Position numbers and translations under genes: made by a program
Notes under the pieces: generated by a model
Seen by the model: the letters and a program-made list of their open reading frames with translations, nothing else
Database searches by the model: none
Told to the model about the DNA's origin: nothing
Assembly (NCBI GenBank): GCA_015179045.1
Contig: WHUZ01000050.1
Coordinates: forward strand, 310,001 to 374,000
Direction of reading: 5' to 3'
Length of the DNA: 64,000 bases
Origin: Kalaharituber pfeilii
Lineage: Eukaryota; Ascomycota; Pezizomycetes; Pezizales; Pezizaceae
Shown: in pieces, positions 44,534 to 55,600 of the stretch
Position numbering within the stretch: the stretch's first letter is position 1
Layout of the letters: every line of letters begins with the position of its first letter

Positions 44534-44592
44534 TTTTTTTTTTTTTTTTTTATATCAATACTCGCGTGCCGCCCTATGGGCTATGGCGAGGT
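44534..44592 (-). mobile_element. Class A micro-retroposon with 10-bp duplication
   Basis: Poly(T), TATATCAATACTCGCGTGCC, GCCCTATGGGCTATGGCGAG, GT. It is flanked by TCTCCGCTAG (44524-44533) and TCTCTGCTAG (44593-44602), one mismatch. The basal stem CTCGC:GCGAG is intact. 59 bp. Confidence 0.85.
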
Positions 44593-44960
44593 TCTCTGCT
44601 AGTTTAACAGTGATCGGCGGTCCACATAACTCCATCCATAGCTATCCCTATAGCTCCGGTGCGGCCACAGCTTCCCTTATAAGTTATAACTCAGGCCATA
44701 ACTGTTTCTCCCAAGTGTGGCTGTTCTCCGAAACTCCGGTCCGCACCTGAGGAACTGTCTCACCGCTCTAACCATGCCGGCGTTCCTTCTCATACACGTC
44801 CGTGCCCAACCCATGACCTTATGCAATGTGGTAAGCGCTGGGCAACCTGAGCTACTGCTTGAACGTTCTCTGGTGCTCTTCAGGTTGTTCACCGTTGTAT
44901 GAAGCTTGATGGCTTCATCTGTAGGTTCCAGTCTAGCATAGTAGCTTTGACGTGTAATTC

Positions 44961-45017
44961 CGCTGCCATGGCGAATAGCCACAAGCGAGGTTATGTGATA
45001 TAAAAAGAAAAAAAAAC
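44961..45017 (+). mobile_element. Class B micro-retroposon with 14-bp duplication
   Basis: CGCTGCCATGGCGAATAGCC, ACAAGCGAGG, TTATGTGATATA and an A-rich tail. It is flanked by TTGACGTGTAATTC (44947-44960) and TTGTCGTGTAATTC (45018-45031), one mismatch. Outer stem CGCT:AGCG, inner GGC:GCC. Confidence 0.82.
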
Positions 45018-45031
45018 TTGTCGTGTAATTC

Positions 45032-46642
45032 TACTTAAAAGGAAGGTCTGGCCGGCTTTCAACAGCTATGAGAGTTTGTCCTTGTTGTCTCAGTAGGTTC
45101 AGACACAGCTCCTCAGTCTGCGTCCAGCGCTGAGTCATCTGCAGTCCCAAATGAACGAAAGCTCTCTCTCTCACCATCTCGCTTAGCTTCCTGCTCCACC
45201 CTCATGCCAGCATCAGTATCATGGCTTTTCAAAAGGGTCTGTAGCCCAATTTTACCGGACAAGTAATCCTCTGACCCGTCCCGGGAACCCGTCTGCTGTA
45301 GTTTCTATTCTGCTTGATCCATAAGGGCTAAGAGATTATGTAAAATAGTAGACATGACTAATAGAACGAGACATAGATTAATCTGTAGTTGGCTCATAAT
45401 CAGAGGAATCAGCCCCATTGTCCTTGTCCTATGGCCTTTTGTAGTCTGGGTCGACCTTCTGCGCAAGCGGGGCAGATGTCGATGCCGGTGAGAAGCTGGA
45501 CCGGGTCTAGTAATGGAGTCGGGAAAGGGAACCACAGGGTGGCCATACACAAACATCAGAGGTCAGTTATGCGTCGGGCTCATAGAAGGGGGAAAGAGTC
45601 TAATGTTTTTATGGAGAGAGGAGAGTTTATTGTGCTCGCTCGATTAGCTTCGGGAGCTCTGCTACATTCTACTACTATCTACATTTTTTCTGGCGCGATA
45701 CGCACCCTTTTTATATTCTCGCTCCTTCAGCCTTCAGCCTCCGTTCATTTTTAGCAACTTGAATTTTAGCCCTGCGAGGAAAGTTGAATTTTAGCCCTGT
45801 GAGGAAAGTTGAATTTTAGCCCTATGAGGAAAGTTGAATTTTGACGCTATGAGGTTTAGCTCATTGACCGGGGGTGAGAGGCTACATTCTTACAAAGAGT
45901 GAGGGTCGAAAGATCGGAATGCGGGTTGATATTGAGATGCTTGGTAAGATGAGTGTATGTGGAAAGATGGGGCAGTAGCGATCACTGGTGCGCTGGGAAC
46001 GAGATGGTGATGGATACTTCATAACATGTAGTCCTCTGATGCGAGTAAGGGAAAGAGCAAGTCCTTGATGTTACCGTAGTGCCCTGCTATAGCGAGTAGA
46101 GGTAAGCGAGATAATTCTGTGATATACAAAAAAATGAGAAGTTACCGTAGTCCTGTGACCGCCAAGAATCCTAAATTGGGACAGCTGACTAAGTCAGTTG
46201 ATCACAAGGATATTAGTCCAACAACACATCTTCTTTATTTTTTCACTTGAGCTTCACATCACGAAAACTCCCCTCCCTAGCTCATCTTCCGTTAAATACT
46301 TATTCATTGTAAGGACTTAACTATCAGTAAACGGATCTCTCCTTAGGCCTCATATAGCTCCTCTCATGATCAGTGCCCCTTATTAATAATTACCAATTAC
46401 AGAGGTACTCTGGACCTCAGCTCAATGAGTCTACACCACCCCAGAACGAATACGTTTTATGCATACTTGTTCTCAAATCATTCACAAGATCTTTCTGATA
46501 GCTGCCTCATCCGGACCGTAGTTTAGGGTCCGGTCCTCATCCAGTTCTCACACGTTGGAATCACGAATTCAGTCAATACCATGCAGATGTTCCATATGCA
46601 GCTCCCTCGCATCCTCCTCTATATTTCGTGTCTCTGACACTA
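45032..46642. other. Gene-free stretch downstream of the 420-aa orphan
   Basis: No supported gene. Frames at 45305-45556 and 45389-45754 overlap on opposite strands and carry no recognisable motif. It holds the 25-bp tandem repeat at 45.76 kb. Confidence 0.5.
45756..45855. repeat. 25-bp tandem repeat, four units
   Basis: Units based on AAGTTGAATTTTAGCCCTRT plus GAGGA start at 45756, 45781, 45806 and 45831, the last more diverged. It cannot encode a regular repeat because 25 is not a multiple of three. Confidence 0.85.
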
Positions 46643-47905
46643 TTACATCTTTCCCTGGACAGCAGTTTGAGAAGCTGTGTTGTGGTGAGGCTGCTTATGT
46701 GTCTCATTCCTGTATTTTTTTGGTTCCTGCCGGTCATGAACGGTAACTCCACCAAGCAGCTCCTCAACTAATGGAATGCCGATTGGCAACGGGCTGACAA
46801 AGTCATACCCTCGAATCAAGGCCCATTTGACCCATGCTTTGGAAAGCAATGAAGAAGACCTGTCAGGTGGTATCTTGCTCGTTGGGTAATGAATTCTGTC
46901 TCCTAGCAGCACTGGTCTTGCATCGGCTAAAAGATGACCCCATACACACTCCAGATCGAAGATCAGTTGCTTTACCTCCTCAGCAGCTCGAAATAGGACC
47001 CCTTGACGCCCGTAAAGGAGATAAAGTCTTTTACAACCTTCAAGGGGCGTATTATACTCCCTAATAAACATCCATTGGTTGATATCTACAGCAATTCTCG
47101 TGATTGCCTCCTCCAGCAGGACTTGTTTCGTCTTAAGCAAGGTCATGTCAATCAAGGCTTCGGCATGTCCAGTTGAGAATTTCTCCATTGCAATGCAGGC
47201 ACTCAATTGAGCTGCTACACCATGCATTCCATTCGCCATTTGCGATATATCGTTCCAATTCCATCCAGCGGCCATCGTTTCGCGTTCTCTCGGGCTCTCT
47301 GTTTCCTTCTTCCACTTTGCAGCTGCAACCCTGATTGACGATGCAATTAGGAGTTCATTCTCCAGCGCTATTCTAACTACCATCGCCGCCATCGGGCCAA
47401 CATTGGATTCATCGTTCACATTGGATGGAATTGCCAAATAGTCATCTGATAACCTCAAGATTTCGGTCCGGCTTCTCCGTGCGCCATCCGCCATTTTGAA
47501 GACGCTCGTCCATGTGGCCGCCAAGTTGGAAGCTCCCATGATTTCTTCGTCCCACTCGAGTGTCATGACCCCGCAGATCATTTCGCCCAACGGTTCAATG
47601 AGTCGATTGTGACAGACGCAGCGATGATGAGGGTTATATCTAAAACCCATACTTCCAAGAAGGGGCTGGCTACATATAATTGGGGGTTCTGGTAAAGCCT
47701 GGAAAGACAAGAACGTAGGCTCGCATAAGTTGATGGACGACTTCAATGTATGCAGTGAGCCTTCCGGGTGCTCGTATACTAGGGTTGCCCTGGACATGTT
47801 TTGCTGGTCAGGAACCTTGAATCGATGACTTGTTGATTCTCTGAAAGTAGCTATGTTGCAATCTCGTGTTGGCCATGCTAACAAACAGTTGCGGAAGTTC
47901 TTCAT
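46643..47905 (-). CDS. Single-exon hypothetical protein, 420 aa
   Basis: An uninterrupted 1263-bp frame from ATG at 47905 to a stop at 46643, far longer than expected by chance at this base composition and without low complexity. The N-terminal part contains FRYNPHHRCVCHNRLIEPLG, with closely spaced Cys and His. The middle is helical and Ala/Met-rich (GPMAAMVVRIALENELLIAS, MHGVAAQLSACIAMEKFSTG). The next part (ALIDMTLLKTKQVLLEEAIT, LYLLYGRQGVLFRAAEEVKQ) also looks helical. The C-terminus is polar (EPKKYRNETHKQPHHN). There is no signal peptide, membrane span or catalytic motif I recognise. The only overlapping frame on the other strand is short, which supports coding on the minus strand. No intron is needed. 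It is probably a lineage-specific gene or the product of an unrecognised mobile element. Confidence 0.6.
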   Translation of the reverse strand: MKNFRNCLLAWPTRDCNIATFRESTSHRFKVPDQQNMSRATLVYEHPEGSLHTLKSSINLCEPTFLSFQALPEPPIICSQPLLGSMGFRYNPHHRCVCHNRLIEPLGEMICGVMTLEWDEEIMGASNLAATWTSVFKMADGARRSRTEILRLSDDYLAIPSNVNDESNVGPMAAMVVRIALENELLIASSIRVAAAKWKKETESPRERETMAAGWNWNDISQMANGMHGVAAQLSACIAMEKFSTGHAEALIDMTLLKTKQVLLEEAITRIAVDINQWMFIREYNTPLEGCKRLYLLYGRQGVLFRAAEEVKQLIFDLECVWGHLLADARPVLLGDRIHYPTSKIPPDRSSSLLSKAWVKWALIRGYDFVSPLPIGIPLVEELLGGVTVHDRQEPKKYRNETHKQPHHNTASQTAVQGKM

Positions 47906-49853
47906 TTATATATGCTGGCTTCGTTCAAACCTCCTGCTGTGGTTCAACTAAACAAAGTTTTTTTTGATATGCTTATTTGTCCCGTAGTCCATGTTTGATA
48001 CTGCCTCACTTGGTAGCGAAAGCGAGCTCTATCTCCCGGAGAAATAAGGTTTTGAATTTCGTGAATCCGAAAATTTCTCTGCTATGCAGACGCCGAGGCT
48101 AAAAGTGAACATTTGGGAAAACTCCTTATATAGCTCATTATGGATTCCCAGAATTGCTATTGGTAAGTAACTGACTCTGAGGGTAAAATCCATGCAATAG
48201 AGCTGACTTGCTAGAGGAAAGACTTGGAAGGCATTGATAATCGAACAGATGCCTACAGTACCGGATGCACATTGAGCATACAGCATATGCATAGAAAAAA
48301 TGGAGCAGTATCTCAGTTACCTGATTATAAGCCTGGTATATATCAGACCCGCACTAATTGTAGGAAGACTTTTTTTCCTAAAGTCTATATGTATATTTCT
48401 TTGCACAGTTAGAGTATTGGAGGTTCGAAGTTCTTGAGGTGTTCAACCTTTTTTGCTAACCTCGCAATGATCACAGTTATAAATTATTTTTGAATTACAG
48501 TAACAGAACATCCTACCAGGTCATATTTTGTATCATACCTGGTTCGGGTTATGCTCAACTATTTTGCGAATTTGCGCAAAATAATCCGCAGATCACTGTA
48601 CCCTGAGGAGATCAAAAAGTGCTAGGGTAAACCTTTTCAAGGGTCTGGGTACGAGACCAGCAATTTCACTGAAAGGTTAAGTAGCTTTCCACTTTTGGCA
48701 TGGATGTACTGAGTAGCATACCGTATTGTACTCTACTCTACATCCTGTACGATATACTTATAGGAGGGTGTCGTGACTCACTTACATGTCATGCCACTCC
48801 TAAGCAAAACACGTGCAGCTTCTCGCTAAATGATGCATGATGTGGTAGTAAAGACTAATGGCGTGGTATCTACAGTACGCTCTAAGGTTGGAACAAGAAA
48901 GATGTTCGGTAGCACAACGCCATTTCGAGTACTAAACAAGACGCCGGCATTCACCGGTTGGGTTTCCGCTGTACAACAGAGATTTAGCAAGGGAGGATTG
49001 TTTAAAGTGGATCGCAGAATTCACTCTCCAATTTTATGGACTTGCTCTTAGAGTATAGCACGAAAAGGGGGGAGGTCTGGGCAACCATGCCGTGGTAGAA
49101 CGGAAAGATACAGGGAACCTTCTGTGGTGAGCAAAAATAAGCGTGAGCGACGGTGTCACAAATTAATATGGGAAGGGATTCAATTCTAGGATGGGTTGGT
49201 GATACTAAAACACCAAATTAGAATTGTGCTACACTAGATAACCCACGCGCCAGGTGCGACATGGAAAGGACAGGGGGGAATGAGAGGGCTTTGGCGACTT
49301 TAGAAAAGGAGGATAGCATGTTTTGGGAAATTCTTTAAGGCTATTTTGACTTTTTGACAGAACCTGCTTTCTTTTTGACCATTACAAGAGCCTCGTCACG
49401 ACACGACTACCCGTATTTTTTTCTGTTGATACCATTTGGGATATTATTGCATCTGTCTCAGATTTGGGGCACGGCTTTTGTTTGATTTTTGTGATTTTTT
49501 TTTTCTATTTGCATTGAAAGGGCATCCACATACCCACACTGGAGCAGCGCGGACTCTAGAGTACCTTAGAGGGAGGGGCAAAAGCGAAGGAGAAAGTAGT
49601 AAGTGTTACTCCCGAAAATCCATGTTTTCCAGCAAATTAGAAACAACCATGATGTACTTGGGGGTCGGCGCAATGATGACTATGCTAATACACTTACAGC
49701 TGGAGTTACACTCAAGAGCGCGCACGTAGCGCAATTATCATTCAGTTCTTGGGTCCTTGTGTTTGAGCGCCGGAGAGCATCACAGGCTCTGTACGATAGC
49801 TATATCCTTCCTGTAGCTTACGGCTTCCAAGCTTCAAGGGACCGTCCGTCATC
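47906..49853. other. Intergenic region between divergent genes
   Basis: It separates the minus-strand orphan from the plus-strand DUF7514-type gene, so it should hold both promoters. I see no TATA-like or other site worth naming. Frames at 49436-49729 and 49603-49857 run up to the next gene without recognisable motifs and may be 5' leader. Confidence 0.5.
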
Positions 49854-52655
49854 ATGAGCGGGCCATATCAGCCACAAGCCCCTCCTCCTCCGCAGCATCA
49901 CTACTGGTCACCCGACCAGATAGGCCGAATCCCACCTCCGGCACCACCTCCGGCACCACCAACGCCATATCAACCTGCTCCCTCTCAATATGCACCACAG
50001 CAGTACAATACCTCGGGGCAGCCCCCGCAGCCCAGCTTGCAAATGAAGCTCCTCCAGCATCAATACCCGCCTCCTCCGCAACAGTATGGCTCTAGCAAGT
50101 CCGGAAGCAGCTTGCTGAAGACGCTCAACTTCTTCTCCAGCAAGCCCAGCTTTCAGGCCGCAATAACGACGGTGGCGGGCCCAGGCTCCAGCTCCAGCGC
50201 GGCATATGCCGCCAGCCCGACTGTCTATACTCCCACACAGCCAACATATCCCTCTGGGCTAACCGGGCCTCCGCAATCTGGGGGGTATGTACCACAACAG
50301 CCGCAACCACCCCAGCAGCAGCAGCCGCAACAATGGCAACCCACAGCTCCCGCCCATAATGTCTCGACCACTCCTCAACCTCCACAGCAGCCTACATACC
50401 CTCCTTCGCACTCGATTGCCCAGCGGCAGCATCCACAAATTCCCGAATTGGCCCATGCACAGCCCGTGGAACATGCCCCTTCCAATCCAGTTGGGCCTCC
50501 TCCCCCGTACTCTCAGCCCCAGCAGCCCCAGCAGCCGCTAGTGCAGCCATTGCAACACAAACCTTCCCTCCATCAAGCGGCGCCTCCGCGGACACCTCGT
50601 CCCATGACCCCGCCGAACACAAATATGCAGATGGAGCCAGTAGAGATTCATAGTTCTCCAAGAGCCCCTCCTGGACCTCCTCCACAACCTATGCTGAGCA
50701 CTATTTCAAATAACAGCAATACCAGTCAGCAGCATACCAATCAGCAGCATACCAGTCAGCAATATACTGCTCCCCCTCCTCCTCAGGAGGACACACCACT
50801 TCCTCCCCCTGCTACTAATACAGCTACCAATCCCGTCCAGGATACAGTGCCTAGGACTATAGCTTCTTTAGAAGATCCTCAAGTGCAAAAACAGAGTTCA
50901 GAACCAAAGCTAGAACCTCTCCCAAGCCTTCCAATTATACCACTCTCATTAGCCGCGCCCGTCAACACTCCTACCGCTACCAAACCCCCACCAAGCCCCA
51001 TGGCCTCATACGGGCTGAAACTCAAGATACCTGAGGCGCCTATAGCCGCCAACGCAGAAGTCCGAGCTCGTGGCTCTGCGGATCTGTTTTGGGGGTATCT
51101 ATTAGATGAATCGAAGAGTCCTCCTGAACCGAAACCAATCTTGAAGGAGTTTTTTGAGCAATTGGCGAAGTATATTGTGAGTACTTGATTAATTTTCTTT
51201 GAGTTTTCACCAAATTATGATATGTTTGTCAACTAATACAATGTACGAGCGGTACAGATATCGACTTGGGAGAAGAACCAAGCATCGGTGATCTCACCAG
51301 ACTCTATGGCATTGTTTTATGCGTCGTTGACAGAACGGGGATCTAGCAGGCTAGGTTGGTACTACTTTGTTTCCATCAGGTCCGTCATTGTGTTTTCGTG
51401 CTAATAGGGAATGGAATGAACAGACTTCTTTGTGTCGGCACAGACCTCGCCAAAGCCAATCATCGCTTTGTATCAGCTTCTAGGCTGCCAATACCTCCTT
51501 ATTCCTCCGCGATATAGACCGTCTTCGACAGCCAGTCCAACTAGCCCCAGCCGTCCTAGGAAAAAATTACCTGCACAACCCGGACTTACTGCCGCAGGCT
51601 TCGCGCACTGGATGCTCATCCATATTTTGCTCGACCCCAAACGTGAATTCACAAGGCTGAACCGCTTGCTACAGACGCCTGGGGTAATCATTCCGCGAAA
51701 GAGTCCCGAGATGGCCCCGTTTCCGGAGTTATTACCCCGCGGCGCACTCCCTGAGGCGCCAGATGAGGAAATTGTAAGAAGATATGCGGCGTTATTCAAG
51801 CCAATATCGCCGGCGAATCCTGAGGTAATGAGGAAGATTGCGGAGATGGAATTTGATGGGGAGTTTGGTGAGGCTGGTGGTGCAAATGGTAACGCGAGGG
51901 CTGATAATGGCTCCATGGAATTGCAGCATCTCAGGGGGGAGGTGGAAGATTTACGTGCAAGGCTGTGGGAGAGGGAGCAGGAGATCAAGAGACTACGGGT
52001 ACAGCTGACGCAGCAGCAGCAAACAGCATGCGCCGCGGAGGCGGAGGCAGCGGAACTGCGGAGAAGGCAAAGTACATCGTCGGTTATGTCGTCAATATCG
52101 GTGCACTCGCACAAATCGCATAATTCAGTGCATTCTCAGATGCAAGCTCAGGAACGACAGCAACAGCAATCTAGCTTTTCGGAGCCCATCCAGATGCCCA
52201 CGCCCTCGATACCGACACCATCACAAACACCAACACAGCCAACACACATGAAGCTCATGCATCGGCAGACTATACACGCGCCCACGGTAGCCGGTGGAAC
52301 AGCACCGCCCGTCCCTCCACTTCCCCGCCACGCGCAAAGCGTGATGGGGCTTAACGCCGCCGCTTCTGCATCGGCAGCAGGATACCGTCCGTTCCAGCCG
52401 CTCACGCCGGTTCAGTCCCCGGTTATTGGGCTAGGGATAGGGACGGGAGCGACAAGGTCGGCGGGGAGCAGGAGGAGCAGTACAACGACGTCTTCAGGAC
52501 ATCCGATACCGGCGAGTTTGTGTATCAGTCCGGTGAACGAGCACGTACCGGCGGGGTGGGGGCGGGAGCCGACAATTAAGGTAGCGGTAGGCACACAGGA
52601 GGGTTATAGAAGGAATGATGAGTTTGCGAGAATCATGGGAGGTGCGGACGTATAG
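49854..52655 (+). CDS. DUF7514-type Pro/Gln-rich protein, three exons, 883 aa
   Basis: Exons are 49854-51176, 51258-51354 and 51424-52655; the introns (81 and 69 bp) are GT-AG, the second with donor GTTGGT. Residues 1-370 are Pro/Gln-rich and disordered, starting MSGPYQPQAPPPPQHH, with QQP and TSQQ runs. The globular block begins LFWGYLLDESKSPPEP and runs LKEFFEQLAKYI across intron 1 to ISTWEKNQASVISPDSMALF. It crosses intron 2 (SSRL-D-FFVSAQTSPKP) to LYQLLGCQYLLIPP. This is the pattern of the fungal DUF7514 domain: a WGYLFD-like start, a Y-I junction, an F-Y motif and a Q-x-x-L end. Then come GFAHWMLIHILLDPKREFTR, a predicted coiled coil (HLRGEVEDLRARLWEREQEI, then KRLRVQLTQQQQ) and a Ser/Pro-rich tail. 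It may be a scaffold protein; the molecular function of this family is not known. Intact. Confidence 0.85.
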
Positions 52656-55600
52656 AGACAGTTTAGGAAATATGAAGAAAGGGTGGGGAAGCGAAAGTGG
52701 GGGAATAGACTAGGAAGAGGGGAGGGAAGACTTTGGATAAAACTGAGCTGAACTAAATCATGGGGAGTTTTTGGATATACCAGATAGGAACGGTGCAAAG
52801 GGAATTAGAGGGAAAAAAAAGACCTTAGGGTTTCGGGTTCCTTGTTTTTTTTTGTTTTTTTTTTTGTTTGAGACAGCATATATCTTGCGAGAATTTCCTC
52901 CCACCCTTTTTTTGTTGATTTCTTTGAACAGAAATCCTTCTTTTTAATGTTTTGTTGGAATATATTTCAACATCCTCTTTCGGAGGCCGGCATGTGATCT
53001 ATTTTTTTTTTTTTTTTTTTTTTCTTTTCCCTAATGGTGTTTAATTCATTTCCAATATTTCATTTTTTCACATATCATATCCCCAAAATTTCCAAAGTAC
53101 CGTATCAATCAATCTAGCTCGTCGTGGTTTTTGAATTTGGTTTTCACCATAGCTACAAGTAGCTATGGTAAGTTTCAGTAACTTAGTACCAACATAATTA
53201 CTACTTATATGATACGATGCTTTTCCAGATATTACGTTTATATATGACCTTTTTATTGAAATGTTTAGTTTTTGCAGATGCGTTGTTCCATTTTAAATTT
53301 CCTTTTTTTTGTTTGTTTTGTTTTTGTCAAGGGTAAGTACGTATGCGTACTAAATCCACACCAAACCTCAGGGTAACGTTTGCCTTCAACGATTCCAATT
53401 CCCCAATTCCCCAATTTCGCATATCCTCACCACCCACCCCATATACCTATCCACACAATGCCCACCACACACCTGTATACCCCCCATACCTTCCATACCA
53501 CTACACAACATACGTATCCCCCCCCCCCCCCATACATACCAAAAAACCCCCCCCCCATACATACCAAAAAACCCCCCCCACGAGCATACAACATCCATAT
53601 CTATACCATTCTTCTTACATCTTCCTTTTAACTTAGCAAAAACCAGCACTTTTCCCATCCCCCCCATCTCCACTCATCACGCATCCAGCCCCTTGCACTT
53701 TAACCCCCCCCCCTCTCATACCACGCACGCACGCACCCCGCAATTCTATTCCCTGTGATTATACCAATTTGGGCCGACATAAATTCATTTTTGGATTGGA
53801 TTTTTTTTTTTTTTTTTTGAAAAAAAAAGCTTTGTCTGAGATGAGGTAGTTGTGTTTGAACGGAGGTGGGTTACTGATTATATGGTGGCAAAAATACTAT
53901 TGGCTACACTGTTGGTGATGATGGTGGATGGTAAAGTTATTTATTTTTGTTTTTATTTTTATTTTATTTTATTTTTTTTTTTTGGGGGGGGGGCGCACTT
54001 GTTTTGTTGTGATATTGAAAAAATATATATATATAAAGCATAAGTGAAGACATGTTAACACTGGTTTCCTACTTCGAACTTGATTATATGGAACATCTGG
54101 AGGATTACAGTCCGTCTTTGTACACTTTCTCCAAGCTAGAGTGTTAATTTGAGATAACTACAACCTCTTCGTGAACCCTTACAACGTAATTTACCCCACC
54201 GCCTCCCGTCCTGCAACCCCACTCAGCAGTCCAGAATCTCACACCCCGCCTCTCTCAATTGCACCCCACCTGCTCGCACAGTTACATGGCATCCCTACAA
54301 AATCGAAAGTGTATTAATATATCGTTCCAAGAATCAAAAAAATTTTTAAAAAAAAAACCGGAGTCCTGCAAACACTGAACTTGGCCCATTTATCTGGATC
54401 TAATTTTTCTTTTTGTGCAATTGCCCTCTGCATCATCGCCGTACCTACCTCTACATACCCCTACCCCTGCTAAAAACAGTACCGGTACCGCATCGAAGTA
54501 TCTTTTCTTGCAACTATGATACCCTTTTTGATTCACCCCCCCACCCCCCCCCCTCTCTCCTTAATCTAGCTAGCCTTATAACCCTCATTCGCGGAACTCA
54601 CTTACAAACACAGTGATTACAAAAATCCCAGTTTTGCAGCCAGTTCCCAATCCAATTTTTTTTTTTTTTTGTTTCATTTCTTTTTTTTTTCGCACCGTTT
54701 TCTAGTGTGATGTGGGTTGGGTTGGGGTAGGGTGGGGCCGCACCGCAAAAAAAATATTTAAGCAATGCAGACGAATCAGATAAACTTAAACCCATCCAAG
54801 ACTTCTACTTTATCTGATTCCTTACATAGCTCGCCTCGCCCCGGGGAAGTTTGGCAACCAAGGCCGACATCCACACACCATAATAACTTTCTTCTCTGCG
54901 ATACTTTTGACACTACAGTACCTCTTCCCCCCAAACCTCTCACCCACACACCAGTACACACAAAAAAATGATATAAAAATAAAAAAAAATATATAAAAAT
55001 AAAAAAAAATAAAATAAAAAGTAGAATAAAATATCTAACAGAATAACTCTACTTTCCCCTCCGCAACCACATGAGACCAGAAACACACTGGTAGACACTC
55101 ACCAGGCACCCAGCATACATTGACAAAACTTCCTTAATAAAAAAAGAAAATGCAGGGGATAAAGGTTTTCTTTGACAAAAAAACGACTCCATACCCTATA
55201 TCATACCCCATAACCCCGCCCTCACCATTTCTCATAACCCTCTTTGGGGATGTACAACACGCACCATGTTTTCCACCATCTTTTCTACCATCTTTCCACC
55301 ACCACAATCCTCCTCTCCCACAATATAAAACAAAACAAAACCCGATACCTGCCCCCCCCTCCCTTCGAACCAACCATACCCCGCCCCCCATCCATACCTT
55401 CACATCATACCCCCAGACCCAGACTCAAGTATGCGGTCCCCGCTTACATCATAAACAAATACCAGCATCTTTGATTATTTAATACATACCCACAATCATT
55501 ATCAAAAACCCTACAACCTTTAAATCTCAAACACCTCGCACTCACTTTTCTGCCAAAAAAAAAAAAAAAAAAAATAGCACAATACTAGACTAATAAAACC

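Noticed and set aside
49603..49857. 84-codon frame just upstream of the DUF7514-type gene
   Set aside because: It overlaps the start codon in another frame and has no motif; treated as leader sequence.
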